This document shows positions 7,464 to 15,131 of a stretch of DNA of 20,371 nt, piece after piece. Both the position numbers and the translations under genes were made by a program. Source of the DNA: Anaerolineae bacterium. GTDB lineage: Bacteria; Chloroflexota; Anaerolineae; B4-G1. The first letter of the stretch is position 1; each line of letters starts with the position of its first letter. The notes beneath the pieces were generated by a model. That model saw only the letters and a program-made list of their open reading frames with translations. It ran no database searches and was not told where the DNA came from. Where the stretch lies: NCBI GenBank assembly GCA_016783285.1, contig JADHWW010000031.1, positions 1 to 20,371 of the forward strand, written 5' to 3'.

Positions 7464-8038
7464 TACATCCACAGAATATCACTCCTATGTTGGCTCCCCT
7501 GGTGTCTGTACAGCGACTGCTGGCACGATTCGATGACCAGGGAATCGTTATTGGTGGCGTCGCAGCCAGCCTGTTGGGTAAACCGCGCCTGACCGCCGAC
7601 GTGGATGCTATGTTCCTTCTGTCCACCGAGGAGTTGCCAATCTTGATGGAGGCGGCGGCCCAGGAAGGATTAGTGCCGCGCATCACCGACGCCCAGGACT
7701 TTGCCCGTCGTCATCGGGTCATACTTCTACGCCACCAGGAAAGCGGCATTAACGTTGACATTTCCCTCGGCGTGTTGCCATTCGAGGTAGAAGCCGTTGA
7801 GCGTAGCATCGTCTATCAGGTTGGTTCCTTTACCATCCGCCTGCCTACCCCGGAAGACCTGATCATTTTCAAGGCTGTCGCCCACCGACCCCAGGACTTG
7901 TTGGACATTCAGGCGATCATTGAAAGTCACACCGACCTGGACAGGGAACGCATTGAACGATGGGTCTGTGAGTTCGCCCGGCTCCTGGAGATGCCAGAGA
8001 TGTGGGACGACATTGCATCCTGGCTGCAACAAGGGTAG
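7460..8038 (+). CDS. Minimal nucleotidyltransferase, AbiEii/MenA-like
   Basis: The 192-aa product has the core of the DNA polymerase beta-like nucleotidyltransferase fold: IGGVAASLLG (Gly-Gly at 32-33), TADVDAMF (Asp47 and Asp49) and NVDISLG (third acidic residue, Asp100). IRLPTPEDLIIFKAVAHRPQ and DLLDIQAIIE follow, as in AbiEii/AbiGii-type toxins and related stand-alone enzymes. All three metal ligands are present, so it is probably active and would transfer a nucleotide to RNA or protein. It overlaps the preceding 73-aa gene by 4 bp, has no clear ribosome-binding site of its own, and is likely translated by coupling. Location beside two toxin/chaperone gene remnants suggests an accessory patch. 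It could also be a resistance-type nucleotidyltransferase with a small-molecule substrate. Confidence 0.75.
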   Translation: MIHPQNITPMLAPLVSVQRLLARFDDQGIVIGGVAASLLGKPRLTADVDAMFLLSTEELPILMEAAAQEGLVPRITDAQDFARRHRVILLRHQESGINVDISLGVLPFEVEAVERSIVYQVGSFTIRLPTPEDLIIFKAVAHRPQDLLDIQAIIESHTDLDRERIERWVCEFARLLEMPEMWDDIASWLQQG

Positions 8039-8180
8039 ACAGTAGGAGCGACACATTCCTCGGATCACCCTTCGATCACAACGGGCGGTCTGCGAAATAC
8101 GGAATCTCACTCAGCGAGACGCTCTGCTGGGAATGCGTCGCCCCTACTTGCCCAAAATCGCGTTTTGCTCCATACTTAGG

Positions 8181-8287
8181 GGCACATGGTATCTTCTCAA
8201 TAAACTGGGGTTTGACAGACGAGAAACCGGGTTTTTTCTGGAAAACCCGGTTTCTTTCCCCGAATTTTTGAGAAGATACGGCACATG
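8181..8287. repeat. 8-bp target-site duplication flanking the 91-bp MITE
   Basis: GGCACATG occurs at 8181-8188 and again at 8280-8287. Each copy directly abuts the terminal inverted repeats of the enclosed element. This is the expected footprint of a transposase that makes 8-bp staggered cuts. Confidence 0.8.
8189..8279. mobile_element. 91-bp MITE (copy A) with perfect 12-bp terminal inverted repeats
   Basis: The ends GTATCTTCTCAA (8189-8200) and TTGAGAAGATAC (8268-8279) are perfect 12-bp inverted repeats. Inside, AGAAACCGGGTTTT (8222-8235) and its complement (8242-8255) form a 14-bp perfect stem with a TTCTGG loop. There is no coding capacity, so it must have been moved by a transposase encoded elsewhere. 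It lies in the 8039-8314 gap, 35 bp before the GH31 start codon. The rest of that gap shows no gene. The hairpin could affect GH31 expression or end transcription from the nucleotidyltransferase gene. Confidence 0.8.
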
Positions 8288-8314
8288 CAAGCATGGCCGG
8301 AGAGGGGATATACT

Positions 8315-10651
8315 ATGGAGACCATAACCTCTGCACCTGGCTACGAGCGCGTGGCGCGCTGGCGCGACTTCGAGCGTACCTCCCACGGCGTGCGGTTGCG
8401 CGCCGAAACCGACGCTGGTACCCCGGTCGAGGTCGCGTTGGACCTCGTCCTGCCCGAGGTGGTGCGGCTGCGCATAAGCCCGGAGGTACTCGGCCCGGCC
8501 CGTGGTCACCTTCTCGTGCCGGAGGAGTGGGAGGCTGTCCCGTTCCTGGTTTCGGAGGCCCCCGACCGGCTGCACCTGGCGACCAGCCTCCTGCACATAG
8601 ACGTGGCTCGTGACCCCTGGGCCATCCGTCTTTTCGACAGGGCCGGGGACCTGATCTGCTGCGAGGCGAGCGAGCGCACGCCCGGCGGCTCGAACAGGGT
8701 TCGCGAAGTTCCCACCTCGACCGACCTGGGCTTCTTGCGCGACCCTGAAAGCGGGCGTATAACGGTGCACGAGACCTTCAGGTTGGCCCCCGATGAGGAC
8801 CTGTACGGCCTGGGCGAGCAGTTCGCCCGCATCAACCGGGTCGGCCAGCGCTTCGAACTCTGGGCCACCAACGCCTACGGCATCTCCCATCGCGCCACCT
8901 ACAAGAACATCCCCTTTCTGTGGTCCACCCGTGGCTACGGCCTGTTCGTCAATTCCACCTTCCGCGTCACCTTCGATCTGGCTACCGTCTCCCTGCTGAC
9001 CCACGGTTTCACCCACTGGGGGCCGGAACTGGATGTCTTCCTCATCTATGGCCCCGAGCCGGCCGCCATCTTACGCCGTTACTGCGATCTCACCGGCTAT
9101 GCGCCCGCCCCGCCCCGCTGGTCCTTCGGATTGTGGATGTCCCGCTGCGGCTACCAGAACCGCGCCGAAGTCGAGCAAGTGGCCGAGGGGCTGCGGACCC
9201 ACGACATCCCCTGCGATGTGATTCACGTTGATCCCTGGTGGATGGGTGATCCGATCAACTGGTGCGACCTGCGGTGGGACGAATCCCGCTTCCCCGACCC
9301 GGCTGGGATGATCGAGGGGTTGCGTCAGCGTGGGCTGCGGCTCTGCTTGTGGGAGAACCCCTACGTGGTCGAAAGCGCGTCTATCTTCGAGGAGGGACGC
9401 CAGCGGCGCTACTTCGTCAGAGACGAGCACGGTGAACCGGCCATGATTCGCGTCTGGGCCGAGGTCGTTCCTCCGGTGGCGGTCGTGGACTTCACCAACC
9501 CAGAGGCGGTCGCCTGGTGGCAGTCGCTCCACCGCCCGCTGCTGGAGCAGGGCGTGGCTGTCTTCGAGACCGATTTCGGTGAGGCTGCGCCGGAGGACGG
9601 CGTCTACCACAACGGGATGAGTGGGCAGGAGGTGCACAATCTCTACCCGCTCCTGTACAACCGCGCCGTCTTTGAGGTGACCAAGGAGGTGACCGGGCGC
9701 GGTCTGGTGTGGGCCCGCTCGGGATGGGCTGGCTCGCAGCGTACCCCCATCTGCTGGGGCGGCGATCCTTTCACCGATTTCCCCCACATGGCCAACCAAC
9801 TCCGCGCTGCGCTCAGCATTGGCCTTTCGGGGGTGCCGTTCTACAGCCACGACATCGGCGGCTTCGTCGGCCAACCAGACGCCGAGTTGTACGTCCGCTG
9901 GGCGCAGTTTGGCCTCTTCAGTTCGCACAGCCGTTGCCACGGCGCCACCCCCCGCGAGCCGTGGGAGTTCGGCGAGGAGGCTGAGACCATCTTCCGTCGC
10001 TACGCTAAGCTGCGCTACCGGTTGCTGCCCTACATTTATTCCACCGCCATACAGGCCACGCAGACAGGGCTCCCGGTGGTACGGGCGCTGGTGCTCAAGT
10101 ACCGTAACGATCCCAACGTGCGCCACCTGGATAGCGAGTACCTCTTCGGCGATAGTTTCCTGGTCGCGCCGGTTCTGGAGCGGGGAGCGCAACGGCGTAT
10201 GCTCTACCTGCCAGTCGGTGAGTGGGTGGACTACTGGAGCCGGGAGGTCTACGAGGGGCCGATCTGGCTCAACTACCCAGCGCCTCTGGAGATCCTGCCC
10301 CTCTTTGTCCGGCGCGGCGCGATCATCCCGATGGGCCCGGAGGTGGACCACACCGGTCAGTCCGCTGGCGCGGGTCTTGTCTTCGACATATACACTGCCG
10401 ACGGCGGGCGTTTCACTCTATACGATGAGGATGCACCGCCGGTCGAGATCTCATACACCGCCGACGAGACCGCGCTGCGTTTGGCCGTCGGCCTGCTATC
10501 CGCCCCGCCGGTGGTGGTCCTCAACGACTTCCCTTCTGCCCGGCGCGTGACCGTCAATCGCCGCTCGCATGATCGCTGGCGAGCCGAGGGTGGCGGGCTG
10601 GTCATCGAACTGACCGAGCCAGGTGAGGCGGAGATCATCGTGTGGCGTTAG
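8315..10651 (+). CDS. yicI: Glycoside hydrolase family 31, YicI-type alpha-xylosidase/alpha-glucosidase
   Basis: The 778-aa product has the GH31 architecture: an N-terminal beta-sandwich (about 1-240, ending in the EDLYGLGEQF block), a TIM barrel (about 250-590) and C-terminal beta domains. The nucleophile is Asp420 in VFETDFGE and the acid/base is Asp484 in ICWGGD. Their positions nearly equal Asp416 and Asp482 of E. coli YicI (772 aa). FGLWMSRCGYQ, FPDPAGMIEGL, SGVPFYSHDIGGF and LFSSHSRCHG also match YicI. The enzyme should release alpha-xylose or alpha-glucose from non-reducing ends. No signal peptide is visible, so it acts in the cytoplasm on imported oligosaccharides. ATG 8315 has AGAGGGG (8301-8307); the in-frame ATG at 8285 overlaps a MITE target duplication and lacks one. 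A PHP gene follows 40 bp later. Confidence 0.92.
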   Translation: METITSAPGYERVARWRDFERTSHGVRLRAETDAGTPVEVALDLVLPEVVRLRISPEVLGPARGHLLVPEEWEAVPFLVSEAPDRLHLATSLLHIDVARDPWAIRLFDRAGDLICCEASERTPGGSNRVREVPTSTDLGFLRDPESGRITVHETFRLAPDEDLYGLGEQFARINRVGQRFELWATNAYGISHRATYKNIPFLWSTRGYGLFVNSTFRVTFDLATVSLLTHGFTHWGPELDVFLIYGPEPAAILRRYCDLTGYAPAPPRWSFGLWMSRCGYQNRAEVEQVAEGLRTHDIPCDVIHVDPWWMGDPINWCDLRWDESRFPDPAGMIEGLRQRGLRLCLWENPYVVESASIFEEGRQRRYFVRDEHGEPAMIRVWAEVVPPVAVVDFTNPEAVAWWQSLHRPLLEQGVAVFETDFGEAAPEDGVYHNGMSGQEVHNLYPLLYNRAVFEVTKEVTGRGLVWARSGWAGSQRTPICWGGDPFTDFPHMANQLRAALSIGLSGVPFYSHDIGGFVGQPDAELYVRWAQFGLFSSHSRCHGATPREPWEFGEEAETIFRRYAKLRYRLLPYIYSTAIQATQTGLPVVRALVLKYRNDPNVRHLDSEYLFGDSFLVAPVLERGAQRRMLYLPVGEWVDYWSREVYEGPIWLNYPAPLEILPLFVRRGAIIPMGPEVDHTGQSAGAGLVFDIYTADGGRFTLYDEDAPPVEISYTADETALRLAVGLLSAPPVVVLNDFPSARRVTVNRRSHDRWRAEGGGLVIELTEPGEAEIIVWR

Positions 10652-10691
10652 TGAATTATTGAATCCGTTGCCGTCCTGTAATCTGAGTTTT

Positions 10692-11546
10692 ATGCACGCC
10701 GATCTACACATTCACACCGTTGCTTCCGATGGTCGCTGGACGCCGGAACGAGTCGTCGTCGAGGTCCAGGCCCGGGGTATCGGCCTCTTCGCCATCGCCG
10801 ACCACGACTCCGTCGCCAGTGTGCCACTGGCCGAGACGCTGGCCCGCCAGGCGGGGTTGGCCTTCTTGCACGGCGTCGAGGTCTCCACGCTCCTGGACGG
10901 GCATCTTTTCCACGTGCTGGCCTACGGCTTCGAATTGGACAACCCGGTGTTGGATGTGTCGCTGCGGGAGAACAGCGCCGGGCTGGCCCAGGCCAACGAG
11001 AACGACATCCGCCGCCTGATTGGTGCTGGCTACGAGATAGACCTGGACGACTACGCTGCTTACGATTACGACTGTACCCGTGGCGGCTGGAAGGTGCTCA
11101 ACTTCCTGATTGACCGGGGCTTCTGTACCGACGTGCGCGACTACTTCCGCAACCTGGCGTCTCGCCTACCAATCGAGTGGCCTCCGTTCCCTCACCCCGC
11201 TGAAGCCATCACTGTCATCCGGGAGGCTGGCGGTGTGCCCATCCTGGCCCATCCTGGCGTCAGCCTGCGTCGTGCGGCTGAGCACTCACGAAAAGGTTTC
11301 GCGGGCGTCACTGAGGAATCGCTGCGTCCGTTCCTCGACTTCGGCATCGCCGGGCTGGAGTGTTACTCCCACTATCACGATGAGGCCACGACCCGCTTCT
11401 GCCTGGATTGGTGCAACCACCACGACCTGCTCATCACCGGCGGCTCCGACTGCCACGGCGGGTTCATCGGGCGCGAATTGGGTGTCCCAGCCGTGGACAC
11501 CGCCGACCTGCGGCTGGGCGAATTGGAGGAGCGGATTGTACGCTGA
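10692..11546 (+). CDS. PHP-domain metal-dependent phosphoesterase
   Basis: The 284-aa product carries the PHP metal-binding motifs in order: ADLHIHT (residues 3-9), AIADHDS, HGVEVST, PILAHPG and GGSDCHG near the C-terminus. This is the stand-alone PHP arrangement seen in nucleoside 3',5'-bisphosphate and RNA-end phosphatases (TrpH/RNase AM type); the exact substrate cannot be read here. Roughly residues 70-170 form an insertion typical of that group. ATG 10692 is chosen because the family begins a few residues before DLHxH. No good ribosome-binding site precedes it, and the longer frame upstream overlaps GH31. The aminotransferase ATG follows the TGA after 13 bp, so the two are probably co-transcribed. 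Confidence 0.88.
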   Translation: MHADLHIHTVASDGRWTPERVVVEVQARGIGLFAIADHDSVASVPLAETLARQAGLAFLHGVEVSTLLDGHLFHVLAYGFELDNPVLDVSLRENSAGLAQANENDIRRLIGAGYEIDLDDYAAYDYDCTRGGWKVLNFLIDRGFCTDVRDYFRNLASRLPIEWPPFPHPAEAITVIREAGGVPILAHPGVSLRRAAEHSRKGFAGVTEESLRPFLDFGIAGLECYSHYHDEATTRFCLDWCNHHDLLITGGSDCHGGFIGRELGVPAVDTADLRLGELEERIVR

Positions 11547-11559
11547 TGGAGGACTTGAA

Positions 11560-12783
11560 ATGACTGGACTATCTCTTTCCTTACGAAGTGCCGAGATGCC
11601 GGTGTCGGCTGTGCGCAAGTTGGTGCCCCTGGCCCAGGCTGCCAAGGAGCGCGGCGTGCGCGTGATTCATCTCAACGTCGGCCAGCCCGACATTGAGACG
11701 CCCCCCGAGTTCTGGGAGGCAGTGCGCAACTTCCCGGAGAGCACTCTGGCTTACGCCCCGTCGGCCGGCCGGCCTGAGTACATCAATGCCCTGCTCGACT
11801 ACTACGCCCGCTTCGACATCGAATTGACGCCGGAGCAGGTCGTCGTCACCACCGCTGGCTGTGAGGCGCTGTTGTTCGCGCTGCTGGCCTGCGGCGACGC
11901 CGGCGGCGAGGTCATCGTCCCCGAACCTTACTACTCCAACTACAACGGCCTGGCGGTGATGACCGGCCTGCGCCTGGTGCCCTTCACCACTCGCGCTGAG
12001 GACGGATACCGGCTGCCCTCACGGGAGGTGATCGAGCGGCTGGTGGGAGAGCGCACCCGTGCCATCCTCTACTCCAGCCCTGGCAACCCCACCGGTGTGG
12101 TCTACACCCTGGACGAGGTCGCCATGCTGGGGGAGATCGCCCGCGCCCACGGCCTGTTCCTCCTGGCCGATGAGGTCTACCGCGAGTTCACCTACGACGA
12201 CCAGATGGCCACCAGCGCGTTCCACATCCCCGGTCTGGAGGAGCACGCGGTCGTGCTGGATAGCATCTCCAAGCGTTATTCCGCCTGCGGTGCGCGGATC
12301 GGCTGTGTCGTCTCGCGCAACGCGACCTTTATGGGTGCGATCTTGAAACTGGCGATGGTACGCATTTCGGCCCCGTCGCTCGACCAGATCGGCGCTGCCG
12401 CGTGTGTGCGCATCCCGCTCGCCTACTTCGACCGTGTGCGGGCCGAGTACACCCGCCGCCGCGACATCGTCTTTGAACGTTTGAACCGCGTCGAGGGGGT
12501 CATCTGCCCCAGGCCGGCGGGTGCTTTCTACGCTATGGCCAGGATCGAGGGGGTGGATACGGAGGACTTTGCTCGCTGGCTGCTGACCGACTTCGAACGG
12601 GACGGCGAGACGGTGATGGTCGCGCCAGGGGCAGGCTTTTACGGTACCCCTGGCCTGGGCCGTGACGAGATTCGCATCGCCTACGTGCTGGAGACGGAGA
12701 CACTCTCGCGGTCGATGGACCTGCTGGCGGCAGCCATCCGTCGTTACCGCCGGGAACGGCCAGGACAGAAAGACGATTATTGA
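11560..12783 (+). CDS. Class I/II PLP-dependent aminotransferase (aspartate aminotransferase-like)
   Basis: The 407-aa product is a fold-type I aminotransferase. LNVGQPDIETP opens the domain, VVTTAGCEALLFAL binds the cofactor phosphate, SSPGNPTGVV contains the PLP-contacting Asn, LLADEVYREFTY the Asp and Tyr, and Lys238 in DSISKRYSACGARIG forms the Schiff base. Near the C-terminus EIRIAYV carries the carboxylate-binding Arg. The SISKRYSACGARIG block differs from the common S-x-SK-x-(Y/F)-x-MTGWRIG form, so substrate preference is open. ATG 11560 has GGAGG (11548-11552) 7 nt upstream, just after the PHP stop. It converges with the cupin gene ending at 12831; the 47 bp between them show no clear terminator. 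Confidence 0.92.
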   Translation: MTGLSLSLRSAEMPVSAVRKLVPLAQAAKERGVRVIHLNVGQPDIETPPEFWEAVRNFPESTLAYAPSAGRPEYINALLDYYARFDIELTPEQVVVTTAGCEALLFALLACGDAGGEVIVPEPYYSNYNGLAVMTGLRLVPFTTRAEDGYRLPSREVIERLVGERTRAILYSSPGNPTGVVYTLDEVAMLGEIARAHGLFLLADEVYREFTYDDQMATSAFHIPGLEEHAVVLDSISKRYSACGARIGCVVSRNATFMGAILKLAMVRISAPSLDQIGAAACVRIPLAYFDRVRAEYTRRRDIVFERLNRVEGVICPRPAGAFYAMARIEGVDTEDFARWLLTDFERDGETVMVAPGAGFYGTPGLGRDEIRIAYVLETETLSRSMDLLAAAIRRYRRERPGQKDDY

Positions 12784-12830
12784 GGAGGAGATTGGCTCCG
12801 TTGAAGGTCGGCAATGAGGAGGGTTGACGA

Positions 12831-13289
12831 CTACGTGATCTTCGGACCCGCTGTCCAGTCGTAGCCGATCTCCGGGTCGTCGTGGAGGATACGCCCCTCG
12901 TCGGTGGAGTCGTACTCGTGCGAGACGACGTAGAAAACGTGCGCGGGCCCGTTCAACACCCGGTAGCCATGGGCCACGCCGGGCGGAATTTTCAGCACGA
13001 TTGGCGGCTGCCCTTCCCCCATCAGCAATTCCTGTACCTCGCCGTGGGTGGGTGATTCGGGCCGGGTGTCGTAGAGTGCCGCCTTGATAGTGCCTACTGC
13101 CACGTACCACCAGTCTATCTGCTTCTGATGCACGTGCCAGGCTTTGGCAGTGCCCGGGTAGGACATGGTGTGGCTCCACTGGCCGAAGCCCTCCGGGAAG
13201 ATCGCGTCGCTGGCCCGGATGACCTCGCGGAAGAAGCCGCGCTCGTCTGCGTGGGTCACCAGTTCTTTGATCTCGACGCCGTGGATCAT
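12831..13289 (-). CDS. RmlC-like cupin (dTDP-4-dehydrorhamnose 3,5-epimerase family)
   Basis: The 152-aa product matches the RmlC family in ERGFFREVIR, in the strand holding AWHVHQKQIDWW (aligned with the R-G-L-H-x-Q block), in RPESPTHG and IPPGVAHGYRVLN, and in the tail EGRILHDDPEIGYDW. RmlC makes dTDP-L-rhamnose precursors. It is shorter than classical RmlC (about 180 aa), and the usual Lys after the catalytic His block (K-L-V-x-V) is replaced by IDWWYVAV. It may therefore be a divergent sugar epimerase or non-catalytic cupin. No rmlA, rmlB or rmlD is nearby. A GAGGAG site (13296-13301) precedes the ATG. It is co-directional with the protease gene, 13 bp downstream of it, so they form an operon. 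Confidence 0.75.
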   Translation of the reverse strand: MIHGVEIKELVTHADERGFFREVIRASDAIFPEGFGQWSHTMSYPGTAKAWHVHQKQIDWWYVAVGTIKAALYDTRPESPTHGEVQELLMGEGQPPIVLKIPPGVAHGYRVLNGPAHVFYVVSHEYDSTDEGRILHDDPEIGYDWTAGPKIT

Positions 13290-13302
13290 TGAGTGCTCCT
13301 CA

Positions 13303-14502
13303 CTATAGGTGAATCTCCCGCAGTGGCGCGGGCATAAACGTCAGGATAAAGACCGCCAGCACCAGCAGTCCGAGGGCGATCCGTGGTAAGTCGGGCCTGG
13401 TGGCGTCGTCGAGTGGTGGCGGATGACGCGGGTTGATGAGCAGGTTCAGGAACCCCCAGGTCATCCAGAACCCGCCCGCCTCGTTGCCGCCCATCAGCAG
13501 CCACCCTCCCCAGGCCACCATCGCGGCGATGGCGGCGTAGCCCAGTAGCCAGGCCCGGCGGCCCAACAGCGCGTAACTGGCGTGCCCGCCATCCAGTTGG
13601 CCCACCGGGATCAGGTTGATCATCGTGACCAACAGCCCGGCCCAGGCGGCGAAGGCGACCGGGTGGAGCCAGACGTCCTCTCCGTTGCTGGGGAGGATCT
13701 TCCCGAACATCAGGTATTTGATCGCCAGGTAGAGCAGCGAATTGCCCTCTTGCAAGACAACTTCTTCGCCAGGGGGAGGCGTCCCGACACTGGAAAGGGC
13801 CAGCCCCAGGACCAGCAGGGGAATGGCGACGATCAGGCCACCCAGAGGACCGGCGACGCCGATGTCGAACAATGTCTTGCGGTTGCGCATCGGCGCTCGC
13901 TGCACGATGACCGCGCCCATCGTCCCGAGGATGCTGAATGGCATAGGGATGAAGTAAGGCAGGCTGACTGGAGAGCCATACTGTCGGGCGACGAAGTAGT
14001 GGCTCAGTTCGTGGGCCAGCAGGATGGTCATGAGCGTACCCGCGAAGGGGATGCCCCAGTGCAGGTGGGTCAGCGGCGCGATCAGCACCTCGAGGCTTTG
14101 AGAATCCTCAAACAGTTCGGCGTATTGTGGCGAGGATAAAACGCCGATGTAGAGCACACTCAAGAGCGTTGCTGCGAACAGCACCACGTTGAGCCACATC
14201 CGGCTGGGCTTGGGCTTGACCAGGCCTTTGATGGCGATGACTTCGTGGCCCCCACCGGGCCGGTCGCGGAGCGAGGCAGTGTAGCCTTGGGTGGCAAAGC
14301 GCTGCGTGATGTGCTCAAAGGCGGTCTCTGTGTCGTCAAGCACCTGGCCCCGGAAGGCGATCATCTCGTCGGGTTGCCTCATCACCTCGTGCTCCTCGAC
14401 GCGCATCAGGTCCCCGAGTTGCCGTCGCAGCCGGGCTATGATCACCAACTTGGTGGGAGGCGTAGATTCCGTCAGTTGTGTCTCTTTGATTTCTTGGTTC
14501 AT
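13303..14502 (-). CDS. Site-2-protease-family intramembrane metalloprotease (M50)
   Basis: The 399-aa membrane protein has a soluble N-terminal region (about 1-100), then roughly eight hydrophobic segments. The zinc-binding motif is HELSH (164-168), and the second signature is NLIPVGQLDGGH (296-307) with the third ligand Asp304. FDIGVAGPLGG is the conserved loop between them. The set resembles plant EGY1/bacterial EGY-like proteases more than the RseP group, since no PDZ domain is visible. Such enzymes cut membrane-embedded substrates such as anti-sigma factors, but no substrate is shown here. GCTCCCT (14512-14518, minus-strand AGGGAGC) is the ribosome-binding site. Confidence 0.88.
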   Translation of the reverse strand: MNQEIKETQLTESTPPTKLVIIARLRRQLGDLMRVEEHEVMRQPDEMIAFRGQVLDDTETAFEHITQRFATQGYTASLRDRPGGGHEVIAIKGLVKPKPSRMWLNVVLFAATLLSVLYIGVLSSPQYAELFEDSQSLEVLIAPLTHLHWGIPFAGTLMTILLAHELSHYFVARQYGSPVSLPYFIPMPFSILGTMGAVIVQRAPMRNRKTLFDIGVAGPLGGLIVAIPLLVLGLALSSVGTPPPGEEVVLQEGNSLLYLAIKYLMFGKILPSNGEDVWLHPVAFAAWAGLLVTMINLIPVGQLDGGHASYALLGRRAWLLGYAAIAAMVAWGGWLLMGGNEAGGFWMTWGFLNLLINPRHPPPLDDATRPDLPRIALGLLVLAVFILTFMPAPLREIHL

Positions 14503-14534
14503 TGATTCTTTGCTCCCTCGCTCCTCTGCTCTGG

Positions 14535-14563
14535 ATTATACACCATAAGAGTGAAACGTGAAA
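14535..14563 (-). promoter_or_regulatory. Promoter of the protease-cupin operon
   Basis: On the minus strand, TTTCAC (14563-14558) and a perfect TATAAT (14540-14535) are 17 nt apart, with the start near 14528 and a leader of about 25 nt. The -35 box falls inside a short GTGAAAC repeat, so the repeat may supply part of this promoter. Confidence 0.55.
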
Positions 14564-14569
14564 CGTGAA
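14551..14569. repeat. Short ACGTGAA/GTGAAAC repeat
   Basis: GTGAAACGTGAAACGTGAA is an 8-bp-period direct repeat in the gap between the Mut7-C and protease genes. The same core occurs in the inverted pair at 19911-19984, so it belongs to a dispersed intergenic repeat family. Confidence 0.6.
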
Positions 14570-14580
14570 GTGTTGGGCAG

Positions 14581-15060
14581 TCATTCATCTGCTGGCTCTC
14601 CCGTGGTGAATTTCTCCATCTGATTGCGCATCATCTGGAGGTGGCTGCCGGGCCAGTAGATTCGCCCGCAGCCGGGGCAGTGACGGAATTCGGTCTGGGT
14701 CCTCAACACGTAGGGAGGCACGCGGTCGGCGACCCCGTCCGGAGGGACAGTCTCCAGCGCGACGTTGCACACGGGACAACGGGAGAGGGGCGGGTGGGGC
14801 GGGTGGCCGAGGGCATCCTGCACCTCCCGCACTTGCTCCTCCAGCACCTCCGATTGGATCAACAGCGTGCGCAGGCCACGGCGGGCTGCCAGTTCACGGT
14901 CGCGGGTGAGCAGCACGCGGCCCTCGGCGCGGGCGCGGCGGCCCAGTTCGGGGTCGCTGGCGGTATTATCGTAGGCGGTGTCGTAGCCCAGTAGCCGCAG
15001 CCATTTCGCCAGCCGGCCCAGCATGCCGTCGGCCAGGAGTGCCAATGGTTCGTCGTTCAT
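14581..15060 (-). CDS. Mut7-C RNase-domain protein with zinc ribbon
   Basis: The 159-aa product begins LLADGMLGRLAKWLRLLGYD, then EGRVLLTRDRELAARRG, the Mut7-C (PIN-like fold) signature with its conserved Asp residues. A C-terminal zinc ribbon follows, with CPVCN and CPGCGR, ending RIYWPGSHLQMM. Mut7-C proteins are predicted RNases, and the bacterial stand-alone form has little direct functional data. ATG 15060 is chosen because the family starts a few residues before the LADxMLGRLA block. In-frame starts at 15102 and TTG 15129 would add unconserved residues and overlap the promoter of the divergent Amt-like gene. No strong ribosome-binding site is visible. Confidence 0.88.
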   Translation of the reverse strand: MNDEPLALLADGMLGRLAKWLRLLGYDTAYDNTASDPELGRRARAEGRVLLTRDRELAARRGLRTLLIQSEVLEEQVREVQDALGHPPHPPLSRCPVCNVALETVPPDGVADRVPPYVLRTQTEFRHCPGCGRIYWPGSHLQMMRNQMEKFTTGEPADE

Positions 15061-15065
15061 CGTAC

Positions 15066-15094
15066 TTGGCGAAAACGGTGGAGTCTGGTAAGAT
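15066..15094 (+). promoter_or_regulatory. Promoter candidate for the Amt-family gene
   Basis: TTGGCG (15066-15071) and TAAGAT (15089-15094) are spaced by 17 nt in the 71-bp gap between the divergent Mut7-C and Amt-like genes. The start would be near 15101, with the ribosome-binding site AAGGGA (15120-15125) before the ATG at 15132. Confidence 0.45.
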
Positions 15095-15131
15095 TGGCAC
15101 ATTGCTACTATTCTACTCGAAGGGAACAATT

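Noticed and set aside
8039..8180. Possible decayed gene between the nucleotidyltransferase and MITE copy A
   Set aside because: No frame shows recognisable motifs and no start has a ribosome-binding site.
8212..8240. TTGACA inside MITE copy A as an outward promoter for GH31
   Set aside because: No acceptable -10 box lies 16-18 nt downstream; the region is occupied by the hairpin arm and loop.
8144..9016. 290-aa minus-strand open frame
   Set aside because: It crosses the MITE and the start of GH31 and has no conserved motif.
9071..10351. 426-aa minus-strand open frame opposite the GH31 gene
   Set aside because: It lies wholly inside a GH31 gene with all catalytic motifs. The sequence is a low-information His/Pro/Arg-rich antisense translation with no family motifs.
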